A DNA stretch of 64,000 bases from Metabacillus litoralis (GTDB lineage: Bacteria > Bacillota > Bacilli > Bacillales > Bacillaceae). Position 1 is the stretch's first letter, and each line of letters opens with the position of its first letter. The translations under genes were made by a program, and so were the position numbers. The DNA lies in NCBI RefSeq assembly GCF_003667825.1, contig NZ_CP033043.1:2833501-2897500 (forward strand). Direction: 5' to 3'. Shown piece by piece: positions 27,561 through 36,296 of this stretch. A model generated the notes under the pieces. That model saw nothing but the letters and a program-made list of their open reading frames with translations. It was not told where the DNA came from and ran no database searches.

Positions 27561-30215
27561 CTATAACACATTACTTTCATGAATCGAATCAAGCTCTTCT
27601 TCCGAAATTAAGACATCTCTAGGTTTGCTGCCACGATTTTCAGAAATAATTCCTTGGTCTTCCATCATATCAATTAGGCGTGCTGCTCGATTATATCCAA
27701 TTCTAAATCTTCTTTGTAAGCTTGATGTTGAAGCTCCCCCTTGATTAACGACAAATTCACATGCTTCTACAAATAATTCATCTTCCTCAGATTGAATGGT
27801 TGCTTTTTTCACCAATTCCTCTTGATGAAACAAATATTCCGGTTTTGATTGAAGCTTCACATGCTTTACGACTTTTTCAATTTCCTCATCTGATACAAAA
27901 GTACCTTGAAGACGAACTGCTTTTGATGACCCATTTTCCAAAAAGAGCATATCACCCTTACCAAGAAGTTTTTCTGCACCGCTCACGTCAATAATCGTTC
28001 GTGAATCAACTTGAGATGAAACAGAAAAGGCTATCCTAGTTGGAATATTAGCTTTGATTAACCCAGTGATTACATCAACAGAGGGACGTTGGGTCGCAAC
28101 GATTAAGTGAATTCCACATGCCCTAGCTTTTTGTGCAATACGACAAATGGCTTCTTCTACATCATTAGGAGCAACCATCATTAAGTCAGCAAGCTCATCA
28201 ATAACAATGACAAGATACGGGAGATGTTCTCCTTGATTATGTTCCTTAACTAGCTGATTATATCTCGTAATCTCTCTTGTGCCGGAGTGAGCAAATAATT
28301 CATAACGTCTTTCCATCTCCTCAACAGCCCATTTCAATGCAGCTGTTGCAGCCTTCACATCCGTTATAACTGGACTTACAAGGTGTGGAATATCATTATA
28401 AGGTGCCAATTCAACCATTTTTGGATCAATTAACATTAATTTCACTTCATGTGGTGAGGCTTTATATAATAAACTCACCAAAATTGTGTTTATACAAACA
28501 CTTTTACCTGATCCTGTTGCTCCAGCTATAAGACCATGAGGCATTTTCTTCAAATCAGTAACTGCTGGTTGACCGGCAATATCTAAACCTAGTACTGCGG
28601 TCATAGGGGAAGGATTATTACGAAATTCTGAACTTCTTAAAATCTCGCGTAAATAAACCATTTTACCTACCTTATTCGGTACCTCAATTCCAATCGTATT
28701 CTTTCCTGGAATCGGAGCCTCAATCCTAATATCCTTAGCAGCCAAACTCAATTTAATATCGTCACTTAAGTTTGTAATTTTGTTAACTTTCACTCCCGGT
28801 TCGGGATGAACTTCAAATCTTGTTACAGAAGGCCCTTGGGTCACATTCACTACACTTGCCCTTACATTAAAATTCTTTAATGTAAGATTTAGAAGGTCTT
28901 TTTGTGACTCAAGCCATGTATGGTCCTCTGTTAATTCTTTTTCTGGTATATTTAAAAATCCAAGCGATGGAAATTGATAACTCCCTACATGTGTTTGTGT
29001 TTGTGCCCGAACTCGTACTTGTGTTTGTTCTTGTGTTTGTTCTTGTGTTTGCGCTTGTTCTTGTGGCTGTTCTGTTTTTTCACGAATTTTTTGCTTATCT
29101 CTTCCTAGCATCATGACATTAAATGGTAAAGGTTTTCGCTTATTGCTTTCTTGTTTAGGTGGTTCTGGTTCGTGTAAGATTGGTTCTTCTTGTTCTCTTA
29201 TTGATTCTTCAAATGATTCTTCAAATGATTCTTGAAATGACTCATTTTCAAATTCAGAAACCTTTGTTTCCTCAAATAATGTCACGCTTTGATCTTCATT
29301 TAGATACAATTCAGTTTGTTCTTCTTCCTCATATTGATCATTGTATGATGGTTTCATTTCAATGCTTTCTTGTTCAATTTGTTCATTTTCTACAGCTATA
29401 TCTAATGCAACAGGTTGTTGTTTCTTATTAAACTCAGTTTTAACAATAGAAAGAGCTTCATCTACAAGATCATCGTCTATCTCATCATGAGTCACCATAT
29501 CAGCATTTCTTTCATATACGATTTCTTCCATCTCATGATCATCAAGAGAATATGTAACTGTAGTCTCCTCTTCTTGTTGAAATTCAGAGCGGTCATATTG
29601 TTCAATAGCTGTTTGCTGCTCATTTTCTTCATATATTTCTAAAGTAGCAGCAGTTTCACCCATTTTATGATTAGACTGTAAAGGAGCCTCAGTTTCCATC
29701 TTGTAAGTAACAGGTTCCTCCATGTAACTGCTATCCGCTATACTTTGTGGTTGTTTCTGTATCGAATGCTGTGTTTCTCTACTTTGCATCCTCTCTTCTT
29801 TTGATTGAAAACCAAAAATCGGAGATGGGATGGAAGTAGGGTGGAATGGTTGTTTCTTTTTTATTGGTTTTTCTTCTACTTTTTCTTCGGTGTATCTTTT
29901 CTTCACAGATTTACGATTCGGCAAGACAGGTCTTACTTCGCTCATTGTTTGAGATTTTTCACTTGAACGCCTTGGCCGCATGTCTCTTGATGTTTGTTTT
30001 TCATCAGGTATTATTGGAAAACGGAAATTCCCTTTAGGATATTGATAAGAAACTCTGGCTTCTGCCTTATGATGATTTTGTGTTTCATTTTCAAACTTTG
30101 AAGCACTCCCTATGTTTCTTTGAGCTTCTTGTTCATGTTCTCTCGTCTCACTGTTTTCACTTACTTTTTCGTCATCTCCTAAAAAATAAGAAAATAGTTT
30201 TTTCATCCAACTCAT
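27561..30215 (-). CDS. sftA: DNA translocase SftA (FtsK/SpoIIIE family)
   Basis: 884 aa. No N-terminal TM segments, which separates soluble SftA from SpoIIIE. Residues about 30-400 are an acidic, low-complexity linker with Gln/Thr-Glu and Ser-Phe-Glu-Glu repeats. The motor follows, with Walker A GATGSGKS at 565-572, Walker B VIVIDELADLM, and ATQRPSVDVITG. The last about 65 residues are the gamma winged helix (SSLQRRFRIGYNRAARLIDMME). It moves DNA out of the closing vegetative septum. The ribosome site (AGAGTGAT) is modest. In B. subtilis it is the ytpST locus, matching the neighbours. Confidence 0.95.
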   Translation of the reverse strand: MSWMKKLFSYFLGDDEKVSENSETREHEQEAQRNIGSASKFENETQNHHKAEARVSYQYPKGNFRFPIIPDEKQTSRDMRPRRSSEKSQTMSEVRPVLPNRKSVKKRYTEEKVEEKPIKKKQPFHPTSIPSPIFGFQSKEERMQSRETQHSIQKQPQSIADSSYMEEPVTYKMETEAPLQSNHKMGETAATLEIYEENEQQTAIEQYDRSEFQQEEETTVTYSLDDHEMEEIVYERNADMVTHDEIDDDLVDEALSIVKTEFNKKQQPVALDIAVENEQIEQESIEMKPSYNDQYEEEEQTELYLNEDQSVTLFEETKVSEFENESFQESFEESFEESIREQEEPILHEPEPPKQESNKRKPLPFNVMMLGRDKQKIREKTEQPQEQAQTQEQTQEQTQVRVRAQTQTHVGSYQFPSLGFLNIPEKELTEDHTWLESQKDLLNLTLKNFNVRASVVNVTQGPSVTRFEVHPEPGVKVNKITNLSDDIKLSLAAKDIRIEAPIPGKNTIGIEVPNKVGKMVYLREILRSSEFRNNPSPMTAVLGLDIAGQPAVTDLKKMPHGLIAGATGSGKSVCINTILVSLLYKASPHEVKLMLIDPKMVELAPYNDIPHLVSPVITDVKAATAALKWAVEEMERRYELFAHSGTREITRYNQLVKEHNQGEHLPYLVIVIDELADLMMVAPNDVEEAICRIAQKARACGIHLIVATQRPSVDVITGLIKANIPTRIAFSVSSQVDSRTIIDVSGAEKLLGKGDMLFLENGSSKAVRLQGTFVSDEEIEKVVKHVKLQSKPEYLFHQEELVKKATIQSEEDELFVEACEFVVNQGGASTSSLQRRFRIGYNRAARLIDMMEDQGIISENRGSKPRDVLISEEELDSIHESNVL

Positions 30216-30457
30216 TTTTAATCACTCTTTCAATATATTCAGCAAAAATAATCACTTACATTTACTTCCACCCTAATACGGTGAGAGACTATGAATATTT
30301 GTATTTACAAATCTAATAAGCTTGCTTGTAAAAATATATATTCTATTGTATCAATAAATGTCTCTTTTTGTAGATAAAAGTGTAGTCTCTTTTGAAAAGT
30401 TATTCGTTTATATTGGACGGTGATTTTCATTAGGCATCTACTTCCAATGCAAACACA

Positions 30458-30514
30458 AAAGAAAAGAGGTAGACCGAATATAAATAACTTATATCACGGC
30501 TGCCTCTTTTCTTT
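30458..30514. terminator. Long hairpin in the sftA-ytpQ gap
   Basis: AAAGAAAAGAGG (30458-30469) pairs perfectly with CCTCTTTTCTTT (30503-30514), with further pairing inside including ATATAA/TTATAT. It resembles a terminator but has no annotated gene ending directly at it. It could stop an unannotated small RNA or be left over from a lost gene. Confidence 0.55.
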
Positions 30515-30597
30515 GACTATATAGCTAATAAATATGTTCGAAATAAATCTTTTCTTTAAAGGGGTAAAAAAAGGAAATAATTTTTTGAGGTTAAAAA

Positions 30598-30634
30598 CTT
30601 AAAGCAACCGTAAAACTACTGATTGCTTTAAGAA
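30598..30634 (-). terminator. Terminator of ytpP-ytpQ
   Basis: CTTAAAGCAA pairs with TTGCTTTAAG; on the minus strand the stem is followed by TTTTTAACC just past the ytpQ stop. Confidence 0.8.
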
Positions 30635-30641
30635 TGCTCCC

Positions 30642-31445
30642 TTATTTATGAGGTTTATTTTTACCTAGTATAAAAATAGGTTCAAGCTCATTGTTTTCAT
30701 ATAAAAAGGATAGGGCAGTAATAGGAACTGTGCCACTTGCAAAAAAGCTCATCGTTAATTGTGCTAAAATATCATAGCCGGTATCGTTACGAACATCTAC
30801 TATAATTAGCACATCTTGATGTGGAACAGCTACAGCCATTTTCCCTTCTATTTTCTCTGCAAAGGATTGTAATAAACTTTCATTCAGTATTCTACTTGCA
30901 TCATAACCATCATTTGCATTTAGAAAATAAAAAACATTTCCAGCAACTAAATCTTCTTTTACACTAGTCTTTAAAGACCTTAAGTTAAAAGCAGCTACTT
31001 CTTTAATCTGATCTTTCGTCCAATTTTCTCGTTTCATCATCTTTTCATCTATTAAGCGATATGTACTTCCAAGATCTAGCGCATAATAAATACGTGTTTC
31101 AGCTGTATGTTCACTATAACATAAAGCAATACCTTCATTGCTCTCTGTTGGAAAAGACGTGGATCGAATGACTGGAAATATATTCTTTTCCTTTCCAGAT
31201 AAATCTTGCTGTTCGTTCATCACTGTTAATGCTTCCTTTACATAATAAACAACCTCATCTACCGCTTTCTGCTTTGAGGTTTCATATTTTGCAATTATAC
31301 CTGGAAGAGATAAGGTTACACCTTTTTTACTAAGAGAATCCTCCACTCTTAACGTATCTTTCTCACGGTCAAAATCAAACTGCCATTGTGGATTTGAAAG
31401 TTTTTCCTTGAGGGTTTCAACTAATTTTCTTGATGTCATTTTCAT
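30642..31445 (-). CDS. ytpQ: YtpQ, DUF1444 protein
   Basis: 267 aa. Conserved DUF1444 features include [19 protein letters not shown] near the N-terminus and a C-terminal [18 protein letters not shown]. The molecular function is unknown; it is near universal in Bacillus next to ytpP. The ATG at 31445 has GGAGG seven bases upstream; the longer frame to 31481 is not supported. It is transcribed with ytpP (gap 52 bases) and ends at its own terminator. Confidence 0.9.
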   Translation of the reverse strand: MKMTSRKLVETLKEKLSNPQWQFDFDREKDTLRVEDSLSKKGVTLSLPGIIAKYETSKQKAVDEVVYYVKEALTVMNEQQDLSGKEKNIFPVIRSTSFPTESNEGIALCYSEHTAETRIYYALDLGSTYRLIDEKMMKRENWTKDQIKEVAAFNLRSLKTSVKEDLVAGNVFYFLNANDGYDASRILNESLLQSFAEKIEGKMAVAVPHQDVLIIVDVRNDTGYDILAQLTMSFFASGTVPITALSFLYENNELEPIFILGKNKPHK

Positions 31446-31497
31446 CTCATTTCCTCCTTCCCTTATAAGAAATTCCACCATATAAAACAGTTAAATG

Positions 31498-31815
31498 TTA
31501 AACAGTTATTGTATTGATAAATTCCTGAATTTGTTCTTTAGATTTTCTGTCTTTATTTACATAGCGGCCAACTTCTTTTCCTTTATGAAAGGCAATAAAG
31601 CTCGGAATACCAAATATATCCAGTTCACCACAAAGGTCAATAAATTGATCTCGGTCTACATAATAAAATGTAAATGTACTGTTTTCTTCTTCTAGCTCTG
31701 GAAGAACTGGCTCAATCACACGGCAGTCAGGACACCAGTCTGCTGAGAACATGAAAATGACCTTTTCATTTTCTATAATTTGTTTATATTCATCTACTGA
31801 TGTTAATTTTTTCAT
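31498..31815 (-). CDS. ytpP: Thioredoxin-like protein YtpP
   Basis: 105 aa, a single thioredoxin fold with active site WCPDC (C28, C31) and a cis-proline loop (DIFGIPSFIAF). It is a cytoplasmic thiol-disulfide reductase whose client is not established. TaggAGGAT ribosome site before ATG 31815. First gene of the ytpP-ytpQ unit. The 189 bases upstream show no clear promoter to me. Confidence 0.92.
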   Translation of the reverse strand: MKKLTSVDEYKQIIENEKVIFMFSADWCPDCRVIEPVLPELEEENSTFTFYYVDRDQFIDLCGELDIFGIPSFIAFHKGKEVGRYVNKDRKSKEQIQEFINTITV

Positions 31816-32004
31816 CGTAATATCCTCCTAATAATGGTTTGTTATCACAAGTTGTTCATCTTAGCTTAGTCGGTGTTTTTAGAACTTTCCCTCACAACTT
31901 TAATAGAAAAAGCATGTTATCTGAAACAAAAATGCGTAGTTCTAGTGTATATGATTGTTGTTTATGTTTCCACTTTCCCATCTTGCATGTAATTGAAAAC
32001 CTAT

Positions 32005-32502
32005 TTATTGAACAGAATTAGCAATCATCATCATAGCTTCAGCGTCCTCTGCTACATCATTCCCCTTCGCTTCAGTTGTTACTTTTGTACCTCCTACGCC
32101 AACGGTTACTTCATATTTATTTTCTTCAATTTTAACGACAAATAAGTAACCAAAACGATCATTTTGCTCAAACGTTTTTGATAGAAATGGCTCCTGATAC
32201 TGCTCAGTTAGAGTTTCATAGGAAACTTTACTATTTTTTGGCTCATTCAAATTAACAAAAAGGATATAACTTTTATTACCGTCTTCAAGTAATACATTAT
32301 AATCATTTTTTTCTTTTATCTTAAAATCATTAGGTAAGTAAAATGAAAATTGATCTGCTTTTTCATTAACTTCCAACTCCTCATTATCAAAAGCCTGTTT
32401 TGTGTGATCAATAGATTCATTCCTAAGACTCTCTTCAGATTGGGTACAACCAGAAAGTAGGACTAAAATTATGACCAGCATGATAAAGCTATGTTTTCTC
32501 AT
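32005..32502 (-). CDS. Small lipoprotein, unknown function
   Basis: 165 aa. Signal peptide MRKHSFIMLVIILVLLSGC with lipobox LSGC (lipidated Cys at 19), so it should be anchored on the outer face of the membrane. The mature part is acidic with a beta-rich core (FSFYLPNDFKIKEK, YEVTVGVGGTKVTTEA). No family recognised. A good ribosome site (AAAGGGGGAT) precedes ATG 32502. It lies between ytpP and the divergent ytoQ. Confidence 0.78.
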   Translation of the reverse strand: MRKHSFIMLVIILVLLSGCTQSEESLRNESIDHTKQAFDNEELEVNEKADQFSFYLPNDFKIKEKNDYNVLLEDGNKSYILFVNLNEPKNSKVSYETLTEQYQEPFLSKTFEQNDRFGYLFVVKIEENKYEVTVGVGGTKVTTEAKGNDVAEDAEAMMMIANSVQ

Positions 32503-32697
32503 ATAAATCCCCCTTTTTATGAATCCTACAGAATTAGCAGCTATTTATTTAGACCTATAAAATAATTACTTTTACTTAGAGTCTCTTACATCATAACCTC
32601 TTCATTTTTACATTAGCAAGACAAAGTGATAAGCTGAGATCTTTGGTTTTGGATAAAATATGGTAAAATGGATGTAAAATCTATTTGGAGGGATATG

Positions 32698-33141
32698 ATG
32701 GAATTTATTGTTTACTTGGCAGGAGAAATACATACAGATTGGCGCGAGCAATTAAAAAAGGAAACAGCGAAACGTAATTTACCTTTTAAATTTGTAGGAC
32801 CAATGGAACGACATGATTTATCCGATGATATTGGTGAAAAGATTATTGGTGAACAACCTGGACCTGTTTACAAAGATGAAGCTGCATCAAGTATTAATAA
32901 TTTGCGAACATCTTTGTTAATGAATAAAGCGGACCTTGTTATTGCACTATTTGGAGAAAAATACAAGCAGTGGAATACTGCTATGGACGCAAGTACAGCT
33001 ATTACACTACACAAACCTCTTATTTTAATAAGACCTGAACAGCTTCATCATCCATTAAAAGAGTTGTCTAATAAAGCAAATGTAACTGTTGAAAACATTC
33101 AGCAAGCACTTGACGTCCTATCATATGTAGTTGAAGCATGA
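32698..33141 (+). CDS. ytoQ: YtoQ-family protein
   Basis: 147 aa. MEFIVYLAGEIHTDWREQL and the KADLVIALFGEKYKQWN segment are typical of the YtoQ family, which resembles nucleoside deoxyribosyltransferase-type Rossmann folds (YLAGEIH, N-terminal strand-loop). Its reaction is not known. The ATG at 32698 (GGAGG 6 nt before it) is preferred to the upstream ATGs at 32668 and 32695. It has its own terminator, so probably monocistronic. It precedes the accessory patch 33.2-36.8 kb. Confidence 0.87.
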   Translation: MEFIVYLAGEIHTDWREQLKKETAKRNLPFKFVGPMERHDLSDDIGEKIIGEQPGPVYKDEAASSINNLRTSLLMNKADLVIALFGEKYKQWNTAMDASTAITLHKPLILIRPEQLHHPLKELSNKANVTVENIQQALDVLSYVVEA

Positions 33142-33144
33142 GTT

Positions 33145-33179
33145 AAAAGACTAGGGTACGGTACCCCTAGTCTTTTCAT
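33145..33179. terminator. Bidirectional terminator, ytoQ / R2lox
   Basis: AAAAGACTAGGG(G)TACC-type stem and complement ending in TCTTTT between convergent genes. Confidence 0.88.
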
Positions 33180-34043
33180 TTAGGTTTCATCCGTATCTAT
33201 TTGTTGATTTTTTGCTCTTGAAAGAATTTCCACTCTAGCTTTAAGTTGTTTTTTGGTAAAGTCCATAAGCTCTGAGTTACTTTTTTCATAATGTTCACCT
33301 TCACCTAATATCATTCCTTCAGCATTTAGAGCTAAAGAAAGTGGTGCTAATTGTTCAAGCTTTTTTAATACTCTGTCTAGTAAATGAGGATGTTCGCTTA
33401 TTAACCTTTGTAATAAAAACGTTCCATACGCAATATGCCTTGATTCATCTATTTTTAAATGCTCAATTCCTTTTAATAATCCGGGCATTATCCGCATTTT
33501 ATTCAGACCATCTGCAAACACCTTATATCCCGTTTCTGCTAGGACTCCTTCAGAAAACATATTATACACAGTGGCTGCATCAGCTAAACTCTCAGGTGAC
33601 CTGTCTTTCCAGAGCTTCTCCATAGTTTCTGGAAGTATTTCATAAAAAAACTTACGATAGGTTTTTGAATGTAAGTGTGTTAAATCCCTATTTTCCCCAA
33701 GCTCATCCAAAACCTTCCGGAAGAATTCTGTATGTTTCGCTTCATCAAAAAGGAATGTTGTTAAAAACATTTCTTCCTCTAATCTACCTTCCTCAGCAAC
33801 TACCTTTAAAAGTGGTAATAAATCATGTGTAACAGCTTCTTCTCCACCTTGAAACTGTGCAAGAAGTCTTACAATCCATTCCCGATGCTTTTCACCTAGA
33901 TTCTTCCAATCTTCTTTATCCTGTGAAAAGTCAATTTCATTAGGATTCCAAGTCCCATATTTTTTTGCCTTTTGATACAGCTGGTAGGGAAAGGAATCTG
34001 TCATTAGTCCCTTTGAGCTCGTCGTAATAAGCTTTTTTCTCAA
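33180..34043 (-). CDS. R2-like ligand-binding oxidase (R2lox)
   Basis: 287 aa, ferritin-like fold. All six metal ligands of R2lox are in place: E68, E101 and H104 (DEAKHTEFF), E165 (FSEGVLAE), E200 and H203 (DESRHIAYG). V71 and Y160, which form the Val-Tyr ether crosslink in the Geobacillus enzyme, are also present. R2lox assembles a Mn/Fe centre, binds a long-chain fatty-acid-like ligand and performs two-electron oxidations. It is not a ribonucleotide reductase subunit and no nrdA-type gene is nearby. Its physiological substrate is unknown. It lies 36 bases after a small acidic ORF on the same strand, probably one operon. Confidence 0.9.
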   Translation of the reverse strand: MRKKLITTSSKGLMTDSFPYQLYQKAKKYGTWNPNEIDFSQDKEDWKNLGEKHREWIVRLLAQFQGGEEAVTHDLLPLLKVVAEEGRLEEEMFLTTFLFDEAKHTEFFRKVLDELGENRDLTHLHSKTYRKFFYEILPETMEKLWKDRSPESLADAATVYNMFSEGVLAETGYKVFADGLNKMRIMPGLLKGIEHLKIDESRHIAYGTFLLQRLISEHPHLLDRVLKKLEQLAPLSLALNAEGMILGEGEHYEKSNSELMDFTKKQLKARVEILSRAKNQQIDTDET

Positions 34044-34079
34044 TTTGATCTCCCCCCTTTAAAAACATCATGAAATATC

Positions 34080-34316
34080 CTAGAAAATAATAGGAAATTT
34101 ATCTTTTTCATATATAGCATCAAATATTTTATATAAACCCATAAATTCTTCAAAGGTAATTCCATCTTTTAGTTCAAAGTGTGTTAAAAAAGCATCTAAT
34201 GTTTCAACATCCATATCATAAAATTGGCTTGATAAGATTAATTGATCGTAAATATTTCTAACTTTACTATATTGATTATTTTCGTCCAATAAACTCTTAA
34301 ATTGGTTTTCTTCCAT
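34080..34316 (-). CDS. Small acidic protein upstream of R2lox
   Basis: 78 aa, not recognised. It is acidic and helical (FKSLLDENNQYSKVRNIYDQL, VETLDAFLTHFEL), with no TM segment or cysteines. GGAGGGGAT lies upstream of ATG 34316. The R2lox gene starts 36 bases after its stop on the same strand, with no terminator between, so it could be a partner, maturation or delivery protein. That role is inference from position only. Confidence 0.65.
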   Translation of the reverse strand: MEENQFKSLLDENNQYSKVRNIYDQLILSSQFYDMDVETLDAFLTHFELKDGITFEEFMGLYKIFDAIYEKDKFPIIF

Positions 34317-34538
34317 CTTAAAATCCCCTCCCTAATTAGAATGAACAAACATAGTTTATTCACACTAACACAGAGTTGTAACGGTTATTACACTAGTTGC
34401 TAGAAAGTTGGACTAGATTATTATCTATTATAAAAACAGGCAAAGGCTCGTTCATTAATTTTTGCACAAATAATAGAATGCGCTTCTATACTATAGTAAT
34501 AAATTTTTTGATTTTCACATGATAGGAGGAGCTATAAC

Positions 34539-35198
34539 ATGAGTAAGAACGAAACACCTGAATTATTTCCTTTGCTAAAACAACTCGGTTTTACTCTGGA
34601 AAATAAACTCAATAAATATATTCAAGATAAATTAGATCATGAAGAAGTAGCAGTTGCAGCCAATTCAGCCGGTAAAGTTTTAGCACATTTAATGGAAGCT
34701 GTTCATGAATATGTAGAGCAATTATCCACACAATTAAACTTTCCTACTAAGAAAGATGTAGGTCGTTTAGGTAAGCTAATTGTTCAGTCAGAAGATAAAC
34801 TCGATGATTTGGAAGATGAAGTACACGAGGTGTTAGATATGTTAAAAGATATTAAAAAGATGCTTATGAAAAATCTAACAGAAAATCGCTTTGAAGGATT
34901 AGATGAAAAGCTTAGAAATGAACTAGCAGATTTAATAAAAAATCCTACTAGCCATATTAAAGAAGAAATCGTTAAACCGTTAGAGGAACTAGAAGATAAA
35001 CTTAAGAAACGTGTGATTAAATGCAGGAAAGAACTATTAAAGAAGAAAAAAATGTGTTTATCCTCTTCCCATTCACTGAAAGATGAACTTCATAAAGAAT
35101 TAATGAAACCACCTGGTCAAGTTGATTTTCAAGAAGTAAATACGAAATTATTACAGCTTCTTAAAGAAAAAAGAAAGAGAAAGAGAAAAAATGGATAA
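34539..35198 (+). CDS. Coiled-coil PhaR/PhaP-like partner protein
   Basis: 219 aa, almost entirely helical: a heptad-rich region (about residues 25-165, LGKLIVQSEDKLDDLEDEVHEVLDMLKDIKKML) and a very basic C-terminus (KEKRKRKRKNG). Its size and shape, and its position directly before a PhaC-like synthase, suggest a PhaR-like synthase subunit or a granule-associated phasin. Direct sequence identity to PhaR was not recognised. AGGAGGAG precedes ATG 34539. Its end overlaps the next gene by 8 bases. Confidence 0.7.
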   Translation: MSKNETPELFPLLKQLGFTLENKLNKYIQDKLDHEEVAVAANSAGKVLAHLMEAVHEYVEQLSTQLNFPTKKDVGRLGKLIVQSEDKLDDLEDEVHEVLDMLKDIKKMLMKNLTENRFEGLDEKLRNELADLIKNPTSHIKEEIVKPLEELEDKLKKRVIKCRKELLKKKKMCLSSSHSLKDELHKELMKPPGQVDFQEVNTKLLQLLKEKRKRKRKNG

Positions 35199-36249
35199 AA
35201 AACAACCATCCACTCCTACTTATGATCTTGATCAGGAAATAAAAAGATGGAAAAACTTCTTTGGGGTATGGAGTAGTCCTGAGCCTAAAGTTGGGGCTAC
35301 ACCTAGAAAAGCTGTTTGGAAAAAGAATAAAGCAACATTGTGGTACTATGCGCCTGCTGAAAAAAAATATAAGGTACCTTTATTTCTAGTTTATTCTTTA
35401 GTTAATCAGCCCTTTATTTTAGACATGGCACCTGGTAACAGTGCCATTGAAAACTTCACACGAAACGGCTTTGAAGTGTATTTATTAGATTTTGGTATAC
35501 CAGGATATGAAGACAAAGACATTACGGCAAGTGACTATGTTGTTGATTATATTCAAAAAGGTGTTCGACGAGCATTAAGACATTCAGGTGCTGAAGAAGT
35601 TACAATCATTGGCTATTGCTTAGGTGGTACTCTTGCAACCATGTATGCCACGATTGCCGAAGAACCAGTTCGCAACTTGATTTTAAATGTATCGCCAATC
35701 GATTTTGAAACAGTCCCTTTTTTTGAGGAACTAGCTAATGCAAGTAAAGAAGGTAAACTTGATGTGAGTGAGCTGCTTGATACAATCGGTCTCATTTCCG
35801 GAAATTCAATGAAAGCAGCAATGAGGATGGTGACAAACCCCATCTATTTTAGTCCTTACTTATCATTACTGAATAAAGCATATGATGATGAATATGTAAA
35901 AAAGTGGAAGCGGCTAAAAAAATGGACAGATGGACATATCCCATTTACAGGTGCTGCTATGAGGGAGTTAATGCAGGAATTAGGAAAAGAAAACAAATTG
36001 ATTAATGGCGGATTAATGATTCATGGTAAAGAGGCAAACTTAGCAAATATTACTTCTAATCTTCTTGTTATTTCAACTGATTTTGACAGACTTGTATTAA
36101 AGGAGCAAAATATTCGCGTCATTGACTTTGTTTCAAGTAAAGATAAAACCTTTAAATTAGAAAACGGAGGCCATACAACTCGGGCAAATGATAAAGAATT
36201 ACCCCCTTTCTTAGCCAACTGGCTTCCTCAACGTTCTGACCCTATTTAA
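35191..36249 (+). CDS. PHA synthase-like alpha/beta hydrolase (class III/IV PhaC)
   Basis: 352 aa, the size of class III/IV PhaC subunits. The nucleophile elbow is GYCLGG with Cys143 in place of the lipase serine; D299 (FDRLV) and H328 (GGHTT) complete a triad with the D-to-H spacing of known PHA synthases. W...DGHIPFTGAAMRELMQELGKENKL and the NWLPQRS ending are also family-like. It should polymerise (or transfer) 3-hydroxyacyl-CoA units. No phaA, phaB or phaJ gene is in the window. It overlaps and is translationally coupled to the coiled-coil gene. It may be a divergent paralogue rather than the main synthase. Confidence 0.8.
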   Translation: MDKKQPSTPTYDLDQEIKRWKNFFGVWSSPEPKVGATPRKAVWKKNKATLWYYAPAEKKYKVPLFLVYSLVNQPFILDMAPGNSAIENFTRNGFEVYLLDFGIPGYEDKDITASDYVVDYIQKGVRRALRHSGAEEVTIIGYCLGGTLATMYATIAEEPVRNLILNVSPIDFETVPFFEELANASKEGKLDVSELLDTIGLISGNSMKAAMRMVTNPIYFSPYLSLLNKAYDDEYVKKWKRLKKWTDGHIPFTGAAMRELMQELGKENKLINGGLMIHGKEANLANITSNLLVISTDFDRLVLKEQNIRVIDFVSSKDKTFKLENGGHTTRANDKELPPFLANWLPQRSDPI

Positions 36250-36296
36250 ACTTGAAACCCTTCAGTAAATAGGTAACTGAAGGGTTTTCTGATTTC
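36249..36296. terminator. Terminator, PhaC-like / DUF84 genes
   Basis: AAACCCTTCAGT and ACTGAAGGGTTTT arms form a stem-loop between convergent genes, with T-rich sequence after it. Confidence 0.82.

Larger units (their letters stand above)
30216..30641. other. Gene-free sftA-ytpQ gap
   Basis: About 425 bases with no supportable gene. In the B. subtilis order I remember, ytpR (tRNA-binding-domain protein) lies here, so it appears deleted. The gap holds a long hairpin at 30458-30514 and the ytpQ terminator at 30598-30634; I found no ytpR-like remnant. Confidence 0.55.

Noticed and set aside
28904..29642. Series of hydrophobic plus-strand ORFs within sftA
   Set aside because: They are the antisense of the acidic, repeat-rich SftA linker, which reads as Leu/Val/Phe-rich on the other strand.
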